Of a DNA stretch of 64,000 bases, positions 10,801-20,772 are shown one piece after another. The stretch is from Sergeia podlipaevii (taxonomy: Eukaryota > Euglenozoa > Kinetoplastea > Trypanosomatida > Trypanosomatidae), in NCBI GenBank assembly GCA_030849805.1, contig JASANZ010002250.1, positions 1 through 64,000 of the forward strand. The letters are read 5' to 3'. Within the stretch, counting starts at the first letter, position 1. Every line of letters starts with the position of its first letter. The notes beneath the pieces are model-generated. The model was given only the letters and a program-made list of their open reading frames with translations. It had not been told where the DNA came from and made no database searches. The translations under genes and the position numbers were made by a program.

Positions 10801-11488
10801 AAGAATTAGAAGAGTGGCTTGTGCCCCTCAGTGACGTCGCTACAGAAGTCTGTGTGGTCACGGTCTGTGCTGCTGCTGCCGTCGATCCTCCTCCTTGTGC
10901 AACGGCAATTGGTGCTGAAAGCGTCTCTCGCGGCCTACAGTCAGCCACGCTGTGATAGTGGTGATGGTGGTCACCGTTGCCCTGTTTATCATTCACAGCA
11001 AACGTATTAGCAAACGCCTCGCATTGCACATTCGTCCTTGCACTTAGGGTCATGGTCGAGCCACTTCCGCTGCTAGTACCGCTGCCGCTCCTGCTGGTGT
11101 TGCTGCTGTTCGTTACGCCTTTGGCGCCTTCACCTGTGCTGTTCTGACTCTGTTGGCCTTGGAGACCCCTGCGACGACACCGCCTGTGATGCTCCAAGCA
11201 ATCTGCTTCAGCGCTGATATTCTCTTGCCCCTCTTGTGATTGCTGACAAGGGTCTTGCTGACTGCTGAGAGCGGCTTCATTGCACTCGCTCGTAGCACTT
11301 GGCGCTGATGCAGGGGATTCTGTCTGCGCGGCCTCTTTGACAGGATATTGTCTGGAGGAGCAGTTGCGACGGCGGTTGCAACCTCGCTGAGCATCCCTTG
11401 CGAGTATGTCCGCAGAGTGCTCAGCTGAAGCAGCGGCGTCCTCGTCTTCCTTGTGAACGCCATCTGCAGCGGCGTCGCCGGAAGACAT
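7814..11488 (-). CDS. PPP-family Ser/Thr protein phosphatase with long low-complexity N-terminus
   Basis: Encodes 1224 residues from MSSGDAAADG. The open frame runs 67 codons further upstream, but that stretch is Phe/Leu/Cys-rich translation of the polypyrimidine acceptor tract. The metal-binding phosphatase motifs appear in order: GDIHGN (~648), GDYVDRG (~681), GNHED (~713), CTHGG (~908), MWSDP (~1113), RAHQ (~1170) and VFSSSNY near the C-terminus, so it should be catalytically competent. Compared with PP1/PP2A/calcineurin cores (~280 residues) it carries ~120 extra residues before CTHGG and ~180 between CTHGG and MWSDP. The first ~600 residues are Ser/Ala/His/Gln-rich with no domain I recognise. 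I see no EF-hand or calmodulin-binding motif, so a PPEF or calcineurin assignment is not supported. Substrate and location are unknown. Confidence 0.9.
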   Translation of the reverse strand: MSSGDAAADGVHKEDEDAAASAEHSADILARDAQRGCNRRRNCSSRQYPVKEAAQTESPASAPSATSECNEAALSSQQDPCQQSQEGQENISAEADCLEHHRRCRRRGLQGQQSQNSTGEGAKGVTNSSNTSRSGSGTSSGSGSTMTLSARTNVQCEAFANTFAVNDKQGNGDHHHHYHSVADCRPRETLSAPIAVAQGGGSTAAAAQTVTTQTSVATSLRGTSHSSNSCDGATALPRAAAAGSSTQASKSVMPRHGSTLFPSNTSTHQVHLSTLRMNPYVRCVHGDGVPEIKSISELLAQNNYADPAEADTPCLRPCSGPLMSVSISSGAEADHHPSSFGGSSDHEPRIGCGVDGQEGGSSASLSPEFTFTVESVATPNTFATLRTLHRQMLIEHHQVQSVLSTSAGGSVDGDVEDDLDAILPTSTTDAAAEAAAAEAIMNDVRFRQNPYEESLPFSDTKQTTRNELIVSPHSRVKMSPHAPAFPASPLDGGSDDHHHRRTPLRSLCSRDDVNSVSSRHSSPNGRERSGSGGGDTHDSSASVLISQQHHHHHQQQQRRSLQQRDHRTSSSILTDPVAKLEESPYHYIMRNYVGGTFLYYSTMESKQYFRALCYRVIAQVRPILEQETLSPHQGLFPPINAPAFVLGDIHGNFEDLSFFLKRILIFHDFNLTPSNLLCLGDYVDRGPFSLECVMLLFSLKIMNASKIVLLRGNHEDRVVCGDMRTYGRGCFLAQCQTVFGYVEGVRLFREVTSLFRYLPLAAELVIPGAPNASYLSTRTHPVHPNLYVSQLAVPIHPQQSPDEVASNDTSPVSSSRLKDLQKQQQNRGNGDHMSVHAVGMQVDHAHFTRHDDAGKGERHTEEPVAAAAAEASMAVTAHGTYSTICDASVMRGQPLRHQAHEERIFCTHGGIPRFFGPPLEEGALEYLRSLSFPRMLTLFPNTPAAKDDPECAPDYFLTHLLLPLYKAFPFMAPEGFVRDYRRAMRQLHRRKGTGTTGTGPRSNTSSSQAAAAGAAAASTSTGRSRCAGGNPVEGDINDMSMSSEATDFVTPRAATTVSTARTEDEEEEMAEEAEEAVHAAAVAEAEAALKAKYIPEASGEDVRRAWYIMFDLMWSDPTPAEPEETPDGVMVGGMHVNGWGFGINARGNNVVSFSAKAVDTFLTAYNYAMLFRAHQEKAHGLRWSKSNKVLTVFSSSNYLGHRNGAGCVVVAGNGEIQMIEKVSR

Positions 11489-12278
11489 CGTGTAGACACC
11501 AAGGCGCAACGACACAAATGTTTTCAAAAAAGAAATGCAAAAGGAATGAAGAAGTTGGCTGGCGCAGCCAGGGGGAGAGAGGCAGGAGTGAACTTCTTGA
11601 AAAAAGCTACACAGGCAAAAAGTAGCCAAAAAAAAAAAAGGGAGAGAAAAAAGAAAGGATCCCCTACATGGCAAGAGCAATATCATCAAAAAGAAAAAAA
11701 TTAAGCAATTCCTATAAAATGAATAATTTCAGATAGATAGGGCAATTTGCATGCATCTAAGGCGTATGGTCTTAGGTCCACCACAAAAAAAAAAAGTGTT
11801 TACTGCATATTAAAACTTAATGAATTGTGTTAACATCAATCATTATTTGTTTATTGTCGATTTTTCTTTATTCGTATTTTCAAAAAATGTAGTTACCCGA
11901 ACATGTACAACGATCTTTTGGTATCGACACCTTGCAAACAAAAACAAACGTTAATGAAATACACTTGCACGCAATGCACACACACACAACAACAACAAAA
12001 AAAAATGAGATTTCTTTCCATATTAAAAAAATGAACATCTCTGAAAAAAAAAAAAAAAATGCGATCAATTATTCTGCCGATATGCTACCACTTACCAAAC
12101 AGCACTACTGTTTGAGTACCTTAGACCTAAATATATAAATATATGCATTCCAATCAAAAAGGATTTACAAAAAAAAAAAAAGAAGGTTGACCCACCTCTG
12201 CCTTTACCTCTGTTTCATTTTGTTTTACTCCTCCTTCCACCACGTATTCCCTTTTATTTTTTGCTCTTCACAAAAGAC
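11489..12278. other. Intergenic spacer
   Basis: No gene recognised. It contains the plus-strand A/G tract 11628-11657, which precedes the phosphatase acceptor, a CA/CAA tract near 11979-12000, and several A runs, the longest near 12044-12058. Confidence 0.6.
11607..11608 (-). promoter_or_regulatory. Predicted spliced-leader acceptor AG for the phosphatase gene
   Basis: First minus-strand AG after the pyrimidine tract at 11628-11657, about 118 bases before the chosen ATG. It lies inside the maximal open frame, which supports starting translation at MSSGDAAADG rather than further upstream. Confidence 0.45.
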
Positions 12279-12875
12279 CTACTTGGTAGTCCGCCCACCA
12301 CCACGTGCTGCCTGGTTTTCTCTTTTAGCGGCCTCGTCATAGAGGCCTGACTCCTCCCACATGTCTATGAGAATGTCAATCATGTAAGGTAAAGGCACTG
12401 GCGGGTTAAGCATCTCGCTTGTTGTCTCCCCGACGGCTTCATATATTGCGTTCTCATCGAGCTCTTCCTTAGCGGCCGCGGGAGGAAGGCGCCGGTTGCT
12501 TGGCAAGCGGCTAGTGCGCCACGCAGTGCGCAGAGCGCGATACGCGCCTTCGCCGACCTGAAGATCCATCGGCATCGCTCCCTCCTCATAAGGCACACCG
12601 GAAGATCGGGAGAGAGGGAAAGGAGCCACAGATGCTTCCTCCAGAGCGGCCTTGGGCGATCCTGTGGAGACGACGACGGCGCTGGTCACTGCGCTTGTGC
12701 GACGCACCTTCGCGGGGCCTGCGGACGCGCGATGCGCAGACCAATCGCTGGCGAGGGAGGCCTCTGTTTTGCTAATCCAGTCGAGAGACATAGAAGATGC
12801 ACGTGGTTGGATGCGTGTAGGGACACACTGAACGGGTCCACTAGGAATAGGCTCGTGTCGGCCGCTTGACGTCAT
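12279..12875 (-). CDS. Unrecognised protein, tandem paralogue 1
   Basis: Encodes 198 residues from MTSSGRHEPI; the 56 upstream codons translate the acceptor tract. The N-terminal ~115 residues are Ser/Ala/Pro-rich and look disordered. The C-terminal ~85 residues match the neighbouring gene at 14268-15170: YRALRTAWR here against YRVLQTAWR there, then an acidic stretch, then PPVPLPYMID ... WEESGLYDE here against PPVPLDYMID ... WEEEGLYEV there, ending in a similar Gln/Ala/Arg tail. I do not recognise this conserved module. There is no signal peptide or transmembrane segment. The two genes are consecutive in the same direction, so tandem duplication followed by N-terminal divergence is the simplest explanation. 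Confidence 0.8.
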   Translation of the reverse strand: MTSSGRHEPIPSGPVQCVPTRIQPRASSMSLDWISKTEASLASDWSAHRASAGPAKVRRTSAVTSAVVVSTGSPKAALEEASVAPFPLSRSSGVPYEEGAMPMDLQVGEGAYRALRTAWRTSRLPSNRRLPPAAAKEELDENAIYEAVGETTSEMLNPPVPLPYMIDILIDMWEESGLYDEAAKRENQAARGGGRTTK

Positions 12876-14267
12876 GGCGCCAATTGATGAGAAATAGTAC
12901 AGCGTGCGATGAAAAAGATAGAGAGAGGGAGAGAGAAAGTAAGTAATCCTACTCCAACCTCTTCTTTCTCTTTTCTTTCTTCTTATTATTCCAAAAGCAA
13001 TAGGTATATACAATGGCTGGAAAAAAAAAAAAGCCGACTTCACTAAGCAGTGCCAGCAATCGTTGCCACTTAACGCTGCTGACGCTGGAACAATTAAAAT
13101 ATATATATAGTCGTATCAAGACAAAGTAAGTAAAGAAGAAGAAAAGTTGTTATTGAGAACAAAAGAGAGAGAGAGAGATTGTGCTTGCGTGAAAAAAGAC
13201 ATTTAGGCAGCGTAAGAAGTACCTCATTATTATTATTTCTATTATTCCTTTTATTATTATTATTATATATATTTATTTATATATTTATATATACAGAGAG
13301 AGAGAGAGAGAAAGAGAAAGAGAGAACTACTCGCCAGAAGCAGGGATAGCAGTAACAATAAAAGTCCACCAGACGAAATGCTACACTATTACTTTGCTTT
13401 TTTTTTTCTTTATTGTTGCTGTTGCTTCTGATAGTTGATCACTTAATTTCTTTCTTTCCTTTCCTTTTCGAATTACGATAGCTATTCAATTCACCTTGCC
13501 TCGGCCCACGCACACTCTCTCCTGTAATCGCATACAAACACAGAAAAAAAAAGCAGCAGATGCGAATCAGTACGTACAGGTGATTCAGCAAAAATACACC
13601 ACGGCCACAGCTGCGATATATATCGCCGTCACGACCTCACTTATACTGCTCTCAAGGGATGAGGAAGGGAACGCTCCGACGTAAAGACAGAACGCTAGGG
13701 GCTTAACATTCCCTTTGACAACCAAAAAAAAATATGGAGGAAGATAAAACAAAGCAATGTACTATTTGTATATACACGCTCTCATTCATATATGTATTAG
13801 TCTTCATTATCTTCGTAGTAATGGTAAAAAAAAAACTTAATGCTGTTGTCGCCTCCATGATACACACACACGCACACTAAAGAAGAAGGAAAGCGTAAAC
13901 AGTTGACCGAAAGTGAGCAAATGGAAGAAGTACTGTATGCCGATACCAGCAAACGTATATAAATGTAGAAGCACAACCGACAACGAAAAGAAACAAATAC
14001 TTTTTAAAAAAAAGAACCAAATAGATGCTACAATACGCCAAACAAAAAAAGAAAATTAAGAAGGTAAGAAACGTAAATTTAATCATATTTCTCTCTCCCC
14101 CCCCCCCGTCGCCTCCTTTCTTTTTGAACACAGTGAAGTACAGAGGCAATGTCATTTCCTTTCTCTACTCTTCTCCTCCCTCTTCACGCACTCTCTCCAT
14201 ATAGTGGCCAAAGCACACGAAAAGTTTTTGAAGGACAAAAAAAATAAGGGGGGTACGATACCGCTTC
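12876..14267. other. Intergenic spacer with microsatellites
   Basis: Separates the two paralogues. It holds ATT, TA and AG microsatellites (about 13228-13325) and a C run near 14097-14107. A less AT-rich patch at about 13490-13690 has an open frame on the plus strand but no ATG and runs against the cluster direction, so it is not called. Candidate acceptor signals for the gene at 12279 are ambiguous, possibly near 13017. Confidence 0.55.
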
Positions 14268-14761
14268 TTATCTGCCCTTGGACGCTGCCTGCTGCTCCTG
14301 TCTACGAACCACTTCATAGAGGCCCTCCTCCTCCCACTGCGGAGTGAGCAAGTCAATCATGTAGTCCAGTGGCACCGGGGGGTCAAGCGGGTAGCCCTCC
14401 ATGCCATCGATGGCATCTAAAATAAAGGAGTCATCAAGGTCTTCCTCATCCGTTGGAGGGGGAATCTTCGCTCTAATTGTCTGAGACGCGGGTTGCCGCC
14501 ACGCAGTCTGCAGTACTCTGTAGTACTCATGACCTACTAGCATCTCATGCATCTGCTGAGTCTCGCCTTGCTGCTGCTGCTGCTGCTGTGCAGGTGGTGG
14601 CGCACTAGTAGCCACCGCTGCCGCTGGGCCGCCACCTCCACTGTTTGCGCCTCCTTTACGCGCTGATTCCGCGACGGTGACGGTGCCGTAAGTAATTCCA
14701 GTAGACCTGCCCTTCGGAAAGGGAGTGCGGCAAAGTTTCTGCAGTGCGGCCTCTGACGAAA

Positions 14762-14796
<35 letters not shown>

Positions 14797-15170
14797 GCAG
14801 CAGCAGTATTTCCTTTCTCTTCCTCCTCCTCCTCTTTGTCGTTCTCTTTACCTATGTCTTCCATAGTGATCTGGTGCTGGCTGCTCAAGTACCACTGCCG
14901 TGTTGTCATAGACTCAATCTGGTAAACATAAGTCAGAGAGACATCACGGTTAACCTTCTTAATCGGAACCGGGGTGCATCCCACTGGGTGTGGGGGGATA
15001 CGGCTCCCTGTCATCGTTGGGTCTGTGACAACACAGCGTGGACCTGCTGAACGGGAGCAGTCCGCACCATTCATCGCGTTGGCAACACCAGAGCGAGCCT
15101 GGCGGGAATTGCTATTCTGACGTTGAGTATCAGGTGGAGGGCGAGCCATGGAAGAGTCAGAGTGACCCAT
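14268..15170 (-). CDS. Unrecognised acidic protein, tandem paralogue 2
   Basis: Encodes 300 residues from MGHSDSSMARPP; a second in-frame ATG follows seven codons later (15147-15149). The N-terminal half contains an acidic run of Glu and Asp, with eleven consecutive Asp-type codons from an ATC microsatellite (14762-14794), then Pro/Ala stretches and a short poly-Gln. The last ~85 residues are the module shared with 12279-12875, including PPVPLDYMID and WEEEGLYEV. The conserved segment is predicted globular, mainly helical, with no catalytic motif I can name. The simple-sequence N-terminus suggests rapid length change, while the C-terminal module is constrained. Confidence 0.85.
14762..14794. 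repeat. (CAT)11 coding microsatellite
   Basis: Eleven perfect CAT units on the plus strand, read as GAT on the coding strand. They encode the poly-Asp run of the protein at 14268-15170. Confidence 0.9.
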
Positions 15171-15884
15171 GAGATATAGAGTGAGCCGGAGAAGATATCC
15201 CTGTGTGTGTGTGCGCGCGCACAAGCCTGTTTGATAAACAATAATAATAATAATAAATGTAGTTTACCGTACAACAATAGAAAAGAAAAATGAAAAGAAA
15301 AAAGATATCTTTTGATTCTGTATGCGCGTTTGTTCAAAATCCGATGATTGTGAAAGTAAGTNAAACAAAAAAACACAAACAGATAAGGTGATAATAGAAA
15401 TGAAGAGAAAAAAATATATACAAGTACTAGAAAAAAAAAAACAAGTTGTGTGCAATGAAAATACTTCTCCCTTTCTTGTTTTCGTTTTGCTGTGTTTAGT
15501 GTCCAGAGAGGAGACAACCTCACTCTTCCTTTTGCTTACCAACTCAAAACTACTGTCAATCACAGTTTTGAAGTAATATGTAGAAATGGAAAAAAAAGGA
15601 GAGAATTAAAAGAATATATTTGGCATTTATGCACGCACAGGCAGCTAACTGTGCCTCTAAGAAGACAAAGCGTGCTTATGAACAGCAATAGAAAACTCTC
15701 AGGCTGTGTGCGTTCGCTTTCGTTGTGAAAGAAGTAATTTTTATCAAAAGATTTTTTTTTTTTAAGTGTAGAATATCACGATGCGCACCTCATATCAAGT
15801 CTTCCCGTCCGCACTCGCAAAAGAAAAAAACAACAGTTGGAGAAGTGTATGTATGAGAGGAAGAGAGGGAATGAATGAATCCTC
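15171..15884. other. Intergenic spacer containing one ambiguous base
   Basis: No gene recognised. Contains an ATA/TAA run near 15238-15256, a TG/GC alternating stretch near 15201-15220, and the window's only N at 15362. Confidence 0.6.
15227..15228 (-). promoter_or_regulatory. Predicted spliced-leader acceptor AG for the paralogue 2 gene
   Basis: First minus-strand AG after the pyrimidine-rich stretch 15276-15304. It is 57 bases before the ATG at 15170. Confidence 0.4.
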
Positions 15885-18800
15885 TCAAGCACCACCCTCT
15901 TCCACTGCAAAGACACTTACAGCAGCGGAAGAAGACGAATAGAAGCCCGGGAGACGCCGGAGCAGACGCTTCGACCACAACTCGAGCGTGATCACACTGC
16001 GCAACAGGAAGACTTCCTCCTGACAAAAGTTTACTGCTACCCCTTGAGCCGCGCACCACGCCGCCTGACACACGAAAACACCGCAGTCATCTCCGTTGTG
16101 CTGCTGGGGCATGTGGTCAACACCGCCGCAGAACCACTCGCTTCCACCGGCCTCGTCAAGCACGTCTGTGTCGCTGCTGCTCCTCTTCTTCCTTTCAGCA
16201 TAGTTCCCCGATGAGCCAGCAGCATCAGTAGCAGGAGAATGGCAACGTTTGTACTGCAGTTGGGCCGCCGCAAGCGACGCCAGTGTGGGGTACGGTGCTG
16301 TAGCAATATCGTCCAAGCTAGATTGTGGTGAAGGGTCATACGAGTGAGCCACCAACAGTGACGGCGCAGGGGAAGGGGTGGCAGGAGCAGTAGTCGCTTC
16401 ATCAATGAGGATGCGTTTACACTCGCTAAATGCATGTGCCAGCCGCCTCAGTACTGCGTAGGCGCGGGCCCTACCTCTCTCAGATCCACATAGACTGTCG
16501 TACATGTACCATGTGTCTTTGTACGATGTCGCCGCGCCAGTTGCCTCGCTCCTGAAATCTTTGTGTAGCACCGCAAGAGCCCAGTGCTGGTCGAAAAGAT
16601 TCACAGGCACCAGCACCGTTCGCACTGTCGTCGTCGTCGTCTTCGCCGCCGTTGATGTTTCCTTCGCGGAGACCCCAGACTCCTCAGGCTTACAGGGAAG
16701 TAAAATATGTGACCGACGCCTCAGCCACCGCGGCAGAGCGCTGTTCTTCGCCAAGGGAGGAAACGCAGTAGCAGCAGCGTCAACGCCGCCGCCTCCTTGA
16801 ATCTCCGATTGCACTTTGGCGTAGAAATGCGTCCCTAGAGATACTACTGTGGAGCCCTCGCCACTCATCTTGTCCCCTCCGCCGCACTCTTCGCAAAGCA
16901 ATTGTAGATAGTTGTTGATCACCTGGTCATTCAGCCACGTGCGTGGCCGCAAGGTGGATAACTGGGCATACGTGATGCTGTAACCAGCGCTCTGAAGCGA
17001 CACCGCCACCTCGTCACTTCCCCGTATCGCATGAATGCGAGTGATCACATCTGTGTCTGCGTCATCCAGCACAAGGCCGTCTAAAGAGGCGGGGGTGCTA
17101 CTCTGAATGTGCTTCAAGACTCCTGTAAACCTTGGCGCGCGACCTTTCTTCTGCTCTTGTAGCGTCTTTCCTTTAGAAGGCCTAATAATTGTATTAACAG
17201 CGTTGACTCCGTTGCTGCTTGTTGCCACCGCAGATCCAATAATGCACTTGCGACGGCACGTACGCAGTGCCCTGCGCAAGAGCCACTCGGAGATACACCG
17301 CTCGGCTGCAGCATGCGTGCGTGCCACTGCCTTCCTCACAACGGCCTCCGCCACCTTAGCACAGCAATTTTCCAAGAGCCGTTGATAAACAGCCCGCACT
17401 GCCGCGTCGTGTGGAGTGTGTGTCACAGCTGTCAGCAAGCTATGATTCGCTGTGTGCTGCATCCTCTCGTTCATTGCCGCGTCCATGAATGAGGCATGCT
17501 CAGCACGGAAGGCGCGTCTGGCGCGTGTTGTTGCTGCTGCCGTTGTCGCCGATGACTCATTGTATCTCAAGAATGGGAGCTGTGTGTGTGCAACATGGGG
17601 AGATAGAATAGACGAGCGATGCCAATCGCCAGGATGACCGCGTGCATCATCGCAGGTTGAGGTGAAGAAGCCAGTGTTGCCCTCTGAGTCGTAAGCAGAG
17701 GCATAAAAAGATGTGCCCGACCGTGTTGGCGAGGATGATGGCACTGAGGAGAAGCACGATGACGCAGAGCCTGGTCCACTGCCTTCTTGCTCCTCATCCT
17801 CTTCATTACTATCGTCCTCTTGTTCATATCCAGCAGGGCCACGTCCCAAGCGCAGATACCGGCGTCTTGCCTTCTCGTTATCTTCAAGACAGCGAGAGAC
17901 ATGAAGGACACTATGCATCAGGCGATCCGCTGCAGCACTGGTATCACCACAACTCTTCTGCATACCACCATTTTTATCTTGGCTGTCCTGATCGTTACCT
18001 TTGAAGTTATAGTAATGTGAACGATGATGATGATGATGATGTTGGTATTCAGTTTGAACAGCATGCTCAGCCGTGGCGCGTGTACTGTTCGCCGAGCTAG
18101 AAGCTGCCTCCCTCACCACAACCTCCTCCTCCTCGCTTTGGTCTGGTTGCACGTCTCCATGTGTCTCTCTCTCTTGAGCACTTGCTAGCGCCACGTCCTC
18201 CTCAGGCTGTGACCTCGACACAGACCACCCCAACGGTCGCTCCCACGCCGACAACGGTATCAACCTCACATGACGCTTGATACGGTGCGCAAGACGAGTC
18301 ATCCCTCGCGTTACGCGTCTTGCCTGTGCGGACCGACGCGCAGCACGCAGCCTACGCCCTATTGATTGGGAAAAGACACGCCCCAAGAAAATCGATGCTA
18401 GCTCAGGCGGTTCTAGTTTCCTTCCATATTGCTCATTGTAGTTTCTGTTGATTCCGCTACCTGTTGCAGCTCCTCCTCCGCCGATGTCTTCACCGCATGT
18501 TTCATCCTGATGATCCCCCACTTCCACGACCACGCTGCCGCCACTATTCATCGCCCTCGCACCAAAAGCGGTTGTGTTGTCTTCACCAAATCGTCTATAA
18601 ATCTCAGCTCGTTCTTCCTCGGCCGCTGCATCAAACACGCCACACTGTGAAGTTCCACGTAGGCTAGAGCTCTCTAGAAGGACGTGCACGCATTCCTCTT
18701 CTTCCCGGCAATGCGCGCGAGCACCTGCACCGCGCTTGTCGTGGCCGCCACTCTGCCGCTCCTCGACTGCGTTGTGACCGTCATGCCACCGCGCCTCACT

Positions 18801-19667
18801 CGGCGCTAGTTGACGCGCAAAGAAACGAAGAAGCGGCTTCACATAGCGCTCGCCAAGTCGTCGCCAGCGCAGAGAGCCCCGCCATCCTGAAGCACGTGGC
18901 ACACCCCCTTCGCTACTACTCGCGGTTTCCATTTTATGCTCGGGAGCGTGGGGAGAGGAAAGGCCATTCCCTTGCCCTTGCACTTGCTGCTGTTGTTGTT
19001 GCTGTGTGAGTGAAGCAGGCGCCTCACGCCTCCTCCCTGTTGCGCGCCAACGCTCCATCGCCTCAACCTCCGCCCTGTAGCGCAGTACAAGAGAGTCTAG
19101 CACGAGTTCCTCTGTCTCTTGCCTGCTGTTTCCTTGCGAGTCATGCCCGTCGGCTCCCCGTGGGTGTCTCAGAGGTTTTGGGTCAGAGGCCAGGGTCGAA
19201 GACAGAAAAGGCAAAAAGCGTGGTACGCCTCTTCTCCAATGCGTGTTCATGAGCAGCCTGGATGTGCGGTGCGAGGTCGGTGGTGGTGGTGCAAGCGTCA
19301 CGCCACTACACCACCTGCCATCACCCCCGTTACGACGCAATGCAGAAACTGAGACAGACGGCGCAGGTGGGACGCGAATCGCGGGACTGGGCTGGTCGCG
19401 GTATCCCCACTTATCTCCTCGTTTTCCCTTGCAATGTCTACAAGCGACTCCTCTGCTCTGTGCGCGGGGAGTTGTCTTCCCCCCTGCGACCTTCGATGAG
19501 GGAATCAACGATGAAGAGGAGGAGGAAGTTGGCGTTGTGAAAGAACAGGCAGAGGCACAGGATGATGTAGCATCTCGAAGGCCTCCACATGTTTGACCAT
19601 CAGCAGCAGAGTCATTGGCATTCAGCACAGAAGTCGGAGGAGTTGCCGTTGTAGGCAACGTCGTCAT
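15885..19667 (-). CDS. Ulp1/SENP-like SUMO protease (peptidase C48)
   Basis: Encodes 1260 residues from MTTLPTTATPP; the 71 upstream codons are Phe/Tyr/Lys-rich acceptor-tract translation. The catalytic domain is C-terminal: RTWLNDQVINNYLQLL (~914) is the Ulp1 entry motif, QHWALAVLH (~1026) supplies the catalytic His, WYMYDSL (~1056) the Asp, and PQQHNGDDCGVFVC (~1195) the oxyanion Gln and nucleophile Cys. All catalytic residues are present, so it should process or remove SUMO. The segment between Asp and Cys is ~140 residues, longer than usual, with Pro/Ser/Thr filler. The ~900-residue N-terminus is Arg-, Glu- and His-rich, with basic clusters (RRLRAARRSAQARR) that may direct it to the nucleus. 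A deSUMOylase or SUMO-processing role follows from the family; the choice between them cannot be read from the sequence. Confidence 0.92.
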   Translation of the reverse strand: MTTLPTTATPPTSVLNANDSAADGQTCGGLRDATSSCASACSFTTPTSSSSSSLIPSSKVAGGKTTPRAQSRGVACRHCKGKRGDKWGYRDQPSPAIRVPPAPSVSVSALRRNGGDGRWCSGVTLAPPPPTSHRTSRLLMNTHWRRGVPRFLPFLSSTLASDPKPLRHPRGADGHDSQGNSRQETEELVLDSLVLRYRAEVEAMERWRATGRRREAPASLTQQQQQQQVQGQGNGLSSPHAPEHKMETASSSEGGVPRASGWRGSLRWRRLGERYVKPLLRFFARQLAPSEARWHDGHNAVEERQSGGHDKRGAGARAHCREEEECVHVLLESSSLRGTSQCGVFDAAAEEERAEIYRRFGEDNTTAFGARAMNSGGSVVVEVGDHQDETCGEDIGGGGAATGSGINRNYNEQYGRKLEPPELASIFLGRVFSQSIGRRLRAARRSAQARRVTRGMTRLAHRIKRHVRLIPLSAWERPLGWSVSRSQPEEDVALASAQERETHGDVQPDQSEEEEVVVREAASSSANSTRATAEHAVQTEYQHHHHHHRSHYYNFKGNDQDSQDKNGGMQKSCGDTSAAADRLMHSVLHVSRCLEDNEKARRRYLRLGRGPAGYEQEDDSNEEDEEQEGSGPGSASSCFSSVPSSSPTRSGTSFYASAYDSEGNTGFFTSTCDDARGHPGDWHRSSILSPHVAHTQLPFLRYNESSATTAAATTRARRAFRAEHASFMDAAMNERMQHTANHSLLTAVTHTPHDAAVRAVYQRLLENCCAKVAEAVVRKAVARTHAAAERCISEWLLRRALRTCRRKCIIGSAVATSSNGVNAVNTIIRPSKGKTLQEQKKGRAPRFTGVLKHIQSSTPASLDGLVLDDADTDVITRIHAIRGSDEVAVSLQSAGYSITYAQLSTLRPRTWLNDQVINNYLQLLCEECGGGDKMSGEGSTVVSLGTHFYAKVQSEIQGGGGVDAAATAFPPLAKNSALPRWLRRRSHILLPCKPEESGVSAKETSTAAKTTTTTVRTVLVPVNLFDQHWALAVLHKDFRSEATGAATSYKDTWYMYDSLCGSERGRARAYAVLRRLAHAFSECKRILIDEATTAPATPSPAPSLLVAHSYDPSPQSSLDDIATAPYPTLASLAAAQLQYKRCHSPATDAAGSSGNYAERKKRSSSDTDVLDEAGGSEWFCGGVDHMPQQHNGDDCGVFVCQAAWCAAQGVAVNFCQEEVFLLRSVITLELWSKRLLRRLPGFYSSSSAAVSVFAVEEGGA

Positions 19668-20772
19668 TGCAAAATGCCTAAATTTTTTTTGAAAATCTTT
19701 ATATGTGTATGTGTGAAAAAAAAAAAAAAGATAGGAACTAGTATCCAGTAACTTCTTTACGTATGACAGAGCGTACGCATGAAGATACGTGCTATGAAGA
19801 TATATATGTGTATATTTTTTTTTTGGAAAAAAAAAAAATTTCAAAGGTTTGAAGTTGTTACAACAAAGGAAAAACAACAACTCAGTACGCTATCATGGAG
19901 TAGCACGAACGTATAAAACACCTCCAAAACAGAAAGGGCAAAAAAAAAAAAAGATAAATTAAATCTGAATACAAATAGAACTTTCAGATTAAATGTAAAT
20001 ATAATATGGCTAAATGTTTCACTTTCTTTTTTGTTGTCTCCCCCCTCTTTATATATGCACTACTATTTCGAAAGCTCAAAAAAAAAAAAATGCAACTCCA
20101 CCACATTGGGAACATCACCAAATGGTCGCACATACTACTTATCCAAATAGCAATACAGTCTCACACACCACACACACATATATATATATGGAGAGAGAGA
20201 GAGATAGACGTGTTCAAGTGCTGCTGCGTTCATACTTTTCACTTTCACAGAGACAAAAGAAAAAAAGAAAAGCAGGAAAACACACATACCCACAAAAGCA
20301 GCAACAAGCAAACAAATATGATATTCACGCATCAGAAAAAAAAAAAATGAATCATCACATTTGTCTCCCTTACACATCGCACCCCTTCAACTCCTTGTTT
20401 TTATCCTCTACTCCACTAATGTGTTAATACATGCAGGGAAGGAGGAGGAAGAGGGGGGGATACTCGCCTTTTTTTCCCTCCTATCTCTCTACCATATGTA
20501 CTCAACGTAGTGACAGACAGTAACAGAGAATCAACAAGAGACCGCAACCACACTCGAGAGATAAATATATATATAAAGATAAATCGATTTGACTAATCTC
20601 TCTCCTCTCCTATTTCACCTCCATTTTTTTTTTCATTTTTTTCATTTAAAAAAAAAAAAAAGAAAAAAAGAAAGGTAACAAAAAAACAAAGGGAAATGGA
20701 GCGGGCGACAAAAGTTATAGCATTATTTTTTCAAAAAAAAAAAAAAGCTTAGTAAAGATCGACTACATTTTA
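19668..20772. other. Intergenic spacer
   Basis: No gene recognised. Contains multiple A runs, a CACA/TATA/GAGA microsatellite cluster near 20160-20205, and a purine-rich patch near 20645-20700. Confidence 0.6.
19697..19698 (-). promoter_or_regulatory. Predicted spliced-leader acceptor AG for the SUMO protease gene
   Basis: First minus-strand AG after the T-rich tract 19715-19731, giving a 5' UTR of about 30 bases before the ATG at 19667. Confidence 0.45.

Noticed and set aside
11489..11689. Hydrophobic N-terminal extension of the phosphatase read as a signal peptide
   Set aside because: The Phe/Leu/Cys run is the translated polypyrimidine tract, a predicted acceptor lies inside it, and the same artefact appears before five other genes.
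13496..13684. Plus-strand 62-residue frame with a hydrophobic stretch
   Set aside because: No ATG in the frame, wrong direction for the cluster and no recognisable similarity.
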